Source of the DNA: Kribbella soli
Lineage (GTDB): Bacteria; Actinomycetota; Actinomycetes; Propionibacteriales; Kribbellaceae
Length of the DNA stretch: 64,000 nucleotides
Reading direction: 5' to 3'
Assembly: GCF_004331345.1 (NCBI RefSeq)
Contig: NZ_SJJZ01000002.1
Coordinates: 1,364,001-1,428,000, forward strand
Shown in pieces: positions 58,573 through 64,000 of the stretch. The notes under the pieces are model-generated. The model made no database searches, was not told the origin of the DNA, and worked only from the letters and a program-made list of their open reading frames with translations. How positions within the stretch are numbered: the first letter of the stretch is position 1; the number at the start of each line of letters is the position of its first letter. A program made the translations under genes and the position numbers.

Positions 58573-60201
58573 TCAGCGCGACGACTTCAGCGCCTGCGCG
58601 AGTTCCTCGGCGATCTTGTCGCCGCCGTCGCTCTTCCACTTCTTCACCGCTACGGCCCAGGCCGAAACGGGCTTCCGGCCTTGAACGATGTCGTCGGCGA
58701 CCTGGTTGACAGCATCGCCGATCTGTCCGCCCTTGCGGGTGTTCGTCTCGGAGTACAGACCGGCGGCCGGGTTCGCGAGGGCGGTCGGGCACACCGACTT
58801 CATCGCGTTGAACTGGGTCTCGGCGCTCCCTTCCCGCTCGGGCAGGAAGATCGTCCACGGCCCGTCCGCCTGGTAGTTCAGGCCCAGCTGGGTCTCGCTG
58901 AAACCCTTCGCGTTGAGCACCGGATTGCCCTCGACCAGCCGGTGATGGACGCCGGCCAGCCCGAACTTGCGGAACAGGTACTCCTGCGTGCCGAACGGCG
59001 TCGCCAGGTAGTTCAGGTACGCGAGCAGCGTCTCGACCCGCCCCTCGGCCTTCTTGCTGACCGCGGTGACGCCGATCGCGGGCGATCCCAGCCAGGTCTT
59101 GCCCTGCCCCGAGCCGTCGTGCTTCGGCGGCGCGATGATCGCGATCTCGGCGTTCTTGTCGGTCATGGTCTGCAGGTACGTCGGCCAGCCGCTGAACGTG
59201 TCGAGGACGAGCGGGCTCGATCCGTTCGCGAACCGGGTCTTCATGTCCAGGTTCTGCCCGGCGTACGCGTCCGGATGGATGTAACCGGACTTCCAGAGCT
59301 TCTGCAGGATCCCGAAGACCTCCTCGTGGGCCTCGTGCTCCAGGTAGCTGACCAGGGCGTCGCCGTTCTTGCTCCACTGGTTGGGTATGTCGAACATGTT
59401 CCGCACGTACTGTGTCGGCGCGGTGGCCAGCGCGAAACGGTTCAGCTTCCGGTCGGTCAACCCTTTGCACAGCTCGACGAAGTCGTCGGCGCTCTTCACC
59501 TCGGCCTTCAGTCCCTGCGCCTCGAGGATGTCGGCGCGGCTGTAGAGCACCGAGGAACTGATCGCGCCGCGCGGCACCGGGACCCCGTAGATCTTGCCGT
59601 CGAAGATGCCCGAGTTCCAGCAGACCTCGGGCAGGTTCGCCAGGTACGGGTACTTCTTGATGTTGTCGCCGGACAGGTGCGGCGTCAGGTCGACAGCCTT
59701 CGCGGTCAGCATCTGCGGGACCTGCGGAACCGCGCCGACCATGAACAGATCGCCCAGCTGGTTGCCCGCGACCACGGTGGCGAACTTCTTGTTGTAGTCC
59801 ACCGACGGCGTCAGATTCACCTGCAGCGGCGACCCGACCCGCTTGTTGAACTCCTGCCAGAACGTGTTCAGCTCCAGCTTCGGAGGGATCGGCGTGTTCG
59901 TGTACGTCGTCACCGTGATCGGCTTGCCGTCACCCGGAGGCTGCGTGATCGCCTGCACCGGGTCGGCCGGGTAGCGACGGAACGCGTCCGGGATGTTGTA
60001 CTCGGCACCGGCCAGGTCGGGCTTCACCCCGGTGTACCGCTCGTACGCCGGCCGGATCTTCGACCGGGACGCCTCGTCGTTCGCCACGCCCGAACCGCCG
60101 CGGCCGTCGTTCGAGCAACCGACTGCGCCGGCCAGTCCCAGCGCCGCCCCACCGGCGAGGACCGCCCGGCGGCCCAGCGGCCGTGCATCGTAGACACTCA
60201 T
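58573..60201 (-). CDS. LplA-type sugar-binding lipoprotein
   Basis: A 542-residue extracellular solute-binding protein of the large LplA class, which binds complex oligosaccharides. Tat-like GRRAVLAGG and lipobox AVGC (Cys about 29) at the N-terminus. It follows two LplBC-type permease genes. Lack of an ATPase points to the MsiK-like protein. Ligand unknown. Confidence 0.92.
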   Translation of the reverse strand: MSVYDARPLGRRAVLAGGAALGLAGAVGCSNDGRGGSGVANDEASRSKIRPAYERYTGVKPDLAGAEYNIPDAFRRYPADPVQAITQPPGDGKPITVTTYTNTPIPPKLELNTFWQEFNKRVGSPLQVNLTPSVDYNKKFATVVAGNQLGDLFMVGAVPQVPQMLTAKAVDLTPHLSGDNIKKYPYLANLPEVCWNSGIFDGKIYGVPVPRGAISSSVLYSRADILEAQGLKAEVKSADDFVELCKGLTDRKLNRFALATAPTQYVRNMFDIPNQWSKNGDALVSYLEHEAHEEVFGILQKLWKSGYIHPDAYAGQNLDMKTRFANGSSPLVLDTFSGWPTYLQTMTDKNAEIAIIAPPKHDGSGQGKTWLGSPAIGVTAVSKKAEGRVETLLAYLNYLATPFGTQEYLFRKFGLAGVHHRLVEGNPVLNAKGFSETQLGLNYQADGPWTIFLPEREGSAETQFNAMKSVCPTALANPAAGLYSETNTRKGGQIGDAVNQVADDIVQGRKPVSAWAVAVKKWKSDGGDKIAEELAQALKSSR

Positions 60202-60228
60202 GGATTTGCCTCTTTTCAGGTCTTTGGG

Positions 60229-61140
60229 TCAGCCCTTGACGGCGCCGGTGAGCACGCCCTTGGCGAAGTGGCGCTGGATGAACGGGTAGACGCAGAGGAC
60301 CGGAACGATCGAGATCATCAGGATCGCCATCTGGATGGACGTCTGCGGGGGCACCGCCTCGCTGCCCAGCCCGAGGTCCTGGCCGCCGAGCTCGACGCCG
60401 TTCACGACGTACGTCCGCAGCACCAGCTGCAACGGCCATTTGCTGCTGTCGTTGAGATACAGGAGCGCGTTGAAGAAGCTGTTCCAGTAGCCGACGCCGT
60501 AGAACAGCCCGATGACGGCGATCACCGCCTTGGACAAGGGCAGGCCGATGTGCCGGAACAGCTTCCATTCGGACGCGCCGTCGATCCGTGCGGCGTCGAT
60601 GATCTCGGCGGGCAGGCCGACGAAGTAGGCGCGGACGACGATGACGTTGAACGCGCTGACGCTGACCGGCACGATCACCGCCCACAGACTGTCCAGCAGA
60701 CCGAACTGCTGAACGACGAGATACGACGGGATCAGGCCCGGGTTGAACAGCAGACTGATGAGCACGAGCAGCAGCAGCGGCCGGTTGCCGATGGTGCCAC
60801 GCCGGCTCAGTGCCCACCCGAGCGTGCAGGTGAGCACCAACGCGATCGCGGTACCGACGACGGTGACGAAGCCGCTGATCAGCAGGGCCTGCGTGACGGT
60901 CCCACCGGACAGGATCGAGCGGTACGCCGTGAAGTCGATCCCATGCGTCGGGAACAGGACGAATCCGCCGGCCTTGGTCACCTCCTCGGCCGGAGCGAGG
61001 CTGGTGGAGATCACGCCGATGAACGGGAACACGACCGCCGCGCAGATGATCGTCAGGAAGACCGCCTTGACGACGCGTTCGGTCAGACCGGGCATCGGCA
61101 TACCGCCGACCATCGTGCGGTGCGATTTGGCGGAAGTCAT
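60229..61140 (-). CDS. Sugar ABC permease, LplC-like
   Basis: A 303-residue permease with six helices and EAA loop DAARIDGASEWKLFRHIGLP. ATGA overlap with the LplB-like gene. The binding protein gene follows 27 bp downstream. Confidence 0.93.
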   Translation of the reverse strand: MTSAKSHRTMVGGMPMPGLTERVVKAVFLTIICAAVVFPFIGVISTSLAPAEEVTKAGGFVLFPTHGIDFTAYRSILSGGTVTQALLISGFVTVVGTAIALVLTCTLGWALSRRGTIGNRPLLLLVLISLLFNPGLIPSYLVVQQFGLLDSLWAVIVPVSVSAFNVIVVRAYFVGLPAEIIDAARIDGASEWKLFRHIGLPLSKAVIAVIGLFYGVGYWNSFFNALLYLNDSSKWPLQLVLRTYVVNGVELGGQDLGLGSEAVPPQTSIQMAILMISIVPVLCVYPFIQRHFAKGVLTGAVKG

Positions 61141-62126
61141 CCGCGATACACCCCTTCCTCGCCGAAGCGGTGCGCGAGCTTGTTGGCGGACAGCACGAGG
61201 GCGAGTGCGACGGCGCTCTTCACCAGGCCGACCGCTGCCGCCACCCCCCAGTCGCCGCCGAGGACGCCGTTGTTGTAGACGTACGTGTCGAGAACCTCAC
61301 TGGCGTCGACGCCGACCGCCTGCTGCTGCAGGATGATCTGCTCGAAACCGACCGTCAGCGAGTCCCCGAGCTTGAGGATCAGCAGCAGGATGATGATCGG
61401 CTTCATACCGGGCAGCGTCACGTGCCAGGTCTGCCGCCAGCGCCCCGCGCCGTCCACCGCCGACGCCTCGTAGAGCGAACGATCGATCTGCGACAGCACG
61501 GCCAGGAAGAGAATCGTCGCCCAGCCGGTGTCCTTCCACAGGACCTGCGACGTGAGCAGCGCGCGGAAGGCCTCGACGTTGCCGATGATGTGCATCGGGT
61601 CGTAACCGTGACCGCGCAGCCAGTTGTTGATCATCCCGGTCCCGCCCAGCACCTGCTGGAAGACCGCGACCACGATCACCCAGGACATGAAGTGCGGCAG
61701 ATAGATGATCGTCTGCACGAACTGCCGGAGCTTGTTCGAGAGCAGGCTGTGCAGCACGAGCGCCACCACGATCGGCGCCGGAAACACGATGACGGCCTGG
61801 ATCAGGGTCAGAATCAATGTGTTCTGGACGGCGTTGAGGAATTCCGGGTCACCACTGAAAATGACGGAGAAATTCTCGAATCCGGACCAGAGACTCTTCC
61901 CGATTCCCAAATAGGGCTGATAATCCTGGAAGGCGATGATGTTGCCCCAGAGCGGGTAGTACTGGAACGCCAGCAGGACCAGCAGTCCCGGTATCGCCAG
62001 TAAAAGCACGGGATAGTCACGTCTGAGCCGCGCTAACAGGGACCGCTTGCGGCCCTTCGCGAGACTCGCGGCATCCGGATTTCCGTGCGTTGAACGCACA
62101 CGAGAAGCAGTGTCGGCTTCAGCCAC
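61137..62126 (-). CDS. Sugar ABC permease, LplB-like
   Basis: A 329-residue permease, first gene of the importer operon, with six helices and EAA loop EASAVDGAGRWRQTWHVTLP. GTG start 62126 is supported by GGGAGG about 8 bases upstream. A promoter with overlapping operator lies within 90 bp upstream, and the LacI regulator is divergent. Confidence 0.93.
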   Translation of the reverse strand: MAEADTASRVRSTHGNPDAASLAKGRKRSLLARLRRDYPVLLLAIPGLLVLLAFQYYPLWGNIIAFQDYQPYLGIGKSLWSGFENFSVIFSGDPEFLNAVQNTLILTLIQAVIVFPAPIVVALVLHSLLSNKLRQFVQTIIYLPHFMSWVIVVAVFQQVLGGTGMINNWLRGHGYDPMHIIGNVEAFRALLTSQVLWKDTGWATILFLAVLSQIDRSLYEASAVDGAGRWRQTWHVTLPGMKPIIILLLILKLGDSLTVGFEQIILQQQAVGVDASEVLDTYVYNNGVLGGDWGVAAAVGLVKSAVALALVLSANKLAHRFGEEGVYRG

Positions 62127-62153
62127 AGGCACCTCCCTGGTCACTCGAATAAA

Positions 62154-62209
62154 AAGTGATCGATCCACTTCTGAGCCGGTAGCTAACCGCAGCCGCGTTT
62201 TGGTGTCAA
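62154..62209 (-). promoter_or_regulatory. Promoter and putative operator of the LplBCA operon
   Basis: On the minus strand, TTGACA (62204-62209) and TTAGCT (62181-62186) are spaced by 17 bp. AAGTGGATCGATCACTT (62154-62170) is a near-palindrome just downstream of the -10 box, a typical repressor position for the divergent LacI protein. Confidence 0.6.
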
Positions 62210-62321
62210 GACCTCGGTCCAGCATTGATCGAGGTCCGGGAAGGGCCGGGCCGGAGCCGGTTACGACGGTCCGCGGTGATAAACTGCCCCGCCTCAGACG
62301 GCCTGGCGCGAGGAGGGGAAC

Positions 62322-63341
62322 GTGGCAGACCCGGCAGCCAAACGGCCGGCGACCATCCACCAAGTGGCCAGCCTGGCCGGCGTATCGCACACGACCGTGT
62401 CCCGGTATCTGCAGGACAAGGACAGCCTGAAGCCGAAGACCAGGATCAAGGTCGAGTACGCGGTCAAGGCCCTCGACTACCGCCCCAACCTGGTCGCTCG
62501 ATCCATGCGGACGCGGCACACGAACCGGCTCGCGATCGTGCTCGCCTCGGGAGCGCACTTCCCCGGGCGGCTGCTCGCCGCGGCATCCCGAACGGCGCAC
62601 GACGCCGGGTACCAGGTCGAGATCGTCAGCGTCGAGGGCGGGGCCCGCGAGCGTTCGGACCGGATCGACGAGCTGGCCAGATCCGGCCAGGTCGAAGGCA
62701 TCCTGGCCCTCTCGCCGATCGGCCTCAAGGGCAAGAACGCACATCGGGTGCCGATCGTCGAGAACGGCACCTACGACGACAAGCTGCACGGCCTGGCGGA
62801 GCTCGCCGACGCCACCGAGATCCGCGAGATCATCGAGTACCTGGTCTCCTTGGGCCACCGGACGTTCCTGCACGTCGCCGGCGCCCAGAACTTCGCCTCG
62901 GCACGCAACCGGAAGAGCGTCTACCTCGAGACGATCGAACGCCTCGGACTGCACTCGGTCGGAGCCGTTGACGGCGACTGGTCGGCCCAGTCCGGTTTCG
63001 ACGCGATCACCGCCCTGCCGCCCGACTGCGGTGTCACCGCAGTCGTGGCGGCCAACGACGTCGTCGCCATGGGCGTGATCCGTGGCGCACTCTCCCGTGG
63101 CTGGACCGTGCCCGACGATCTGAGCGTCTTCGGCTGGGACGACGAGGAGATCGGCCGGTTCGCCACCCCGTCACTCTCCACCGTGGCAGTCGACCGCGAG
63201 GCCCAGGGCCGCGCCGCCATCCACCAACTCCTCGCCGAGATCCGCGGCGAACCGATCCCGCAGCCGACCCCGCAAACCATCAACCACCTGATCTACCGAG
63301 AATCAACCGCCCCACCACCCCGCCGTACGCCGACCGCCTGA
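62322..63341 (+). CDS. LacI-family regulator of the LplBCA operon
   Basis: A 339-residue repressor: HTH TIHQVASLAGVSHTTVSRYL at residues 11-30, hinge YRPNLVARSMR and effector domain ending GWDDEEIGRFATPSLSTVAV. GTG start with GAGGAGGGG upstream. Divergent from the LplB-like permease gene and so its likely regulator. Confidence 0.93.
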   Translation: MADPAAKRPATIHQVASLAGVSHTTVSRYLQDKDSLKPKTRIKVEYAVKALDYRPNLVARSMRTRHTNRLAIVLASGAHFPGRLLAAASRTAHDAGYQVEIVSVEGGARERSDRIDELARSGQVEGILALSPIGLKGKNAHRVPIVENGTYDDKLHGLAELADATEIREIIEYLVSLGHRTFLHVAGAQNFASARNRKSVYLETIERLGLHSVGAVDGDWSAQSGFDAITALPPDCGVTAVVAANDVVAMGVIRGALSRGWTVPDDLSVFGWDDEEIGRFATPSLSTVAVDREAQGRAAIHQLLAEIRGEPIPQPTPQTINHLIYRESTAPPPRRTPTA

Positions 63342-63349
63342 GCCGCTGC

Positions 63350-64000
63350 TCAGGTGAGGCCCCAGAAGCGGGTGATGTAGACAGCGGCGCACAGGTTGAC
63401 GTCGAGGATGTACGGCGCAGCGGCGCCACACTGATCTGGTCCGGTGCCTGGGTCGATGGGTTGGCCGTGGCCCATGCCAGGGATCGACCAGGTCTCGACG
63501 ACCGTCGCACCGGACGCGTCGGCGTACGACTTGTGCGTGGCACCGTTGACGGTCTCGGTGGAGTCCGCGATCTGGTCCGCGGAGTTCACGTCGGTCCACT
63601 GCTCCATCGACTCGTTGAGGTTGCGGTAGGCAACGGTGTAGTCCGACGTACCGTGCCAGATCGACACCTTGGGCCGGTGGGTCGCCGTCGCCGCCGCGCG
63701 CACCTTGTCGCCCCACTGCTGCGGCGACAGATCGACCCCGGGGTTCTGGCAACTGAAAGCCTGGACGAGCGACGTCGCGCACCGATACGGCAGCCCTGCC
63801 ACGACCGCCCCACCGGCGAACACCTCCGGGTACGTCGCCAGCATGACAGCCGTCATCGCACCACCGGCCGACAGACCGGTGACGAACACCCGCCCCGCAT
63901 CCGAACCAAGATCGCCGACGGTGCGATCCACCATCTGCTTGATCGACAGAGCCTCACCCGAGCCGCGCGCGGTGTCCCCCGCCTCGAACCAGTTGAAGCA
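63350..64000 (-). CDS. PHB-depolymerase-family secreted esterase, 5' end outside the window
   Basis: The frame is open from the right edge to the stop at 63350. It contains the nucleophile motif GLSAGG, the acid WHGTSDYTV and the His in PGMGHG, typical of the esterase_phb family (LpqC, feruloyl/acetylxylan esterases, PHB depolymerases). The start and any signal peptide lie beyond 64000. Convergent with the LacI gene, 8 bp apart. Confidence 0.87.
   Translation of the reverse strand, partial: CFNWFEAGDTARGSGEALSIKQMVDRTVGDLGSDAGRVFVTGLSAGGAMTAVMLATYPEVFAGGAVVAGLPYRCATSLVQAFSCQNPGVDLSPQQWGDKVRAAATATHRPKVSIWHGTSDYTVAYRNLNESMEQWTDVNSADQIADSTETVNGATHKSYADASGATVVETWSIPGMGHGQPIDPGTGPDQCGAAAPYILDVNLCAAVYITRFWGLT

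Noticed and set aside
1..64000. CRISPR array, tRNA, rRNA, phage or conjugative genes
   Set aside because: No regularly spaced short repeats, cloverleaf-like sequences, rRNA motifs, integrase or phage structural motifs were seen by eye; a dedicated scan such as tRNAscan-SE could still find something missed.

Overview
The window looks like a high-GC actinobacterial chromosome from a soil saprophyte. I infer a member of the Propionibacteriales, most like Kribbella, from the strong GC bias at third codon positions, frequent GTG starts, ATGA/GTGA start-stop overlaps, mycothiol-type DinB and DUF5937 proteins, an IdeR/DmdR-like iron box and the abundance of carbohydrate transport and hydrolysis genes. 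No rRNA, tRNA, CRISPR array or replication origin was seen. The only transposon trace is a small IS200/IS605 remnant.

Layout. (1) 1-4238, minus: VOC protein, ECF sigma factor with SnoaL-like tail, beta-phosphoglucomutase and a GH65 disaccharide phosphorylase cut by the window edge. (2) 4333-16903: a CE7 acetyl esterase divergent from a PadR regulator, followed by a tightly coupled plus-strand operon of three Cys-type sulfatases, a complete Dpp/Opp-type importer (including a permease-ATPase fusion) and an APH-fold kinase. The sulfatases have no signal peptides, so the operon reads as 'import a small sulfated compound, desulfate it inside, then phosphorylate it'. (3) 16982-28090: a MOSC-flavin-ferredoxin fusion, an enolase-superfamily enzyme, a DUF4037 protein, a HAD phosphatase, a large LuxR regulator, NagA, an orphan MsiK-type sugar ATPase and an FprA ferredoxin reductase behind an iron box. 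(4) 28352-32635: a gene remnant, TauE/SafE permease, FadR regulator, MatC-like dicarboxylate carrier, a half-length carboxyltransferase and a DUF4345 protein.

(5) 32671-40941: a LacI-controlled galactan cluster with a CUT1 importer lacking its own ATPase, a secreted GH43 protein, the LacI regulator and a GH35 beta-galactosidase. Matching TGTTTACGTAAACA-type operators lie in front of both transcription units. (6) 40942-48768: a repeat-rich convergent gap, a second TauE/SafE protein, a WXG100 domain fused to an EccD-like membrane domain, AraC plus phytanoyl-CoA dioxygenase, an ArsR regulator, an M23 peptidase, and a divergent SDR/HxlR pair. A 116-bp structured repeat occurs twice, each time between convergent genes. 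(7) 48766-55630: a MoxR/DUF58/VWA/HtrA-like operon and a two-component system whose sensor and regulator genes are separated by an IS605 remnant, then a DinB protein. (8) 55636-63341: a broken DUF2961 gene, two Gfo/Idh/MocA dehydrogenases and an LplABC-type sugar importer with its LacI regulator. (9) A partial PHB-depolymerase-like esterase runs off the right edge.

The two CUT1-type importers (regions 5 and 8) lack ATPases. The MsiK-like ATPase in region 3 is the obvious shared energiser.
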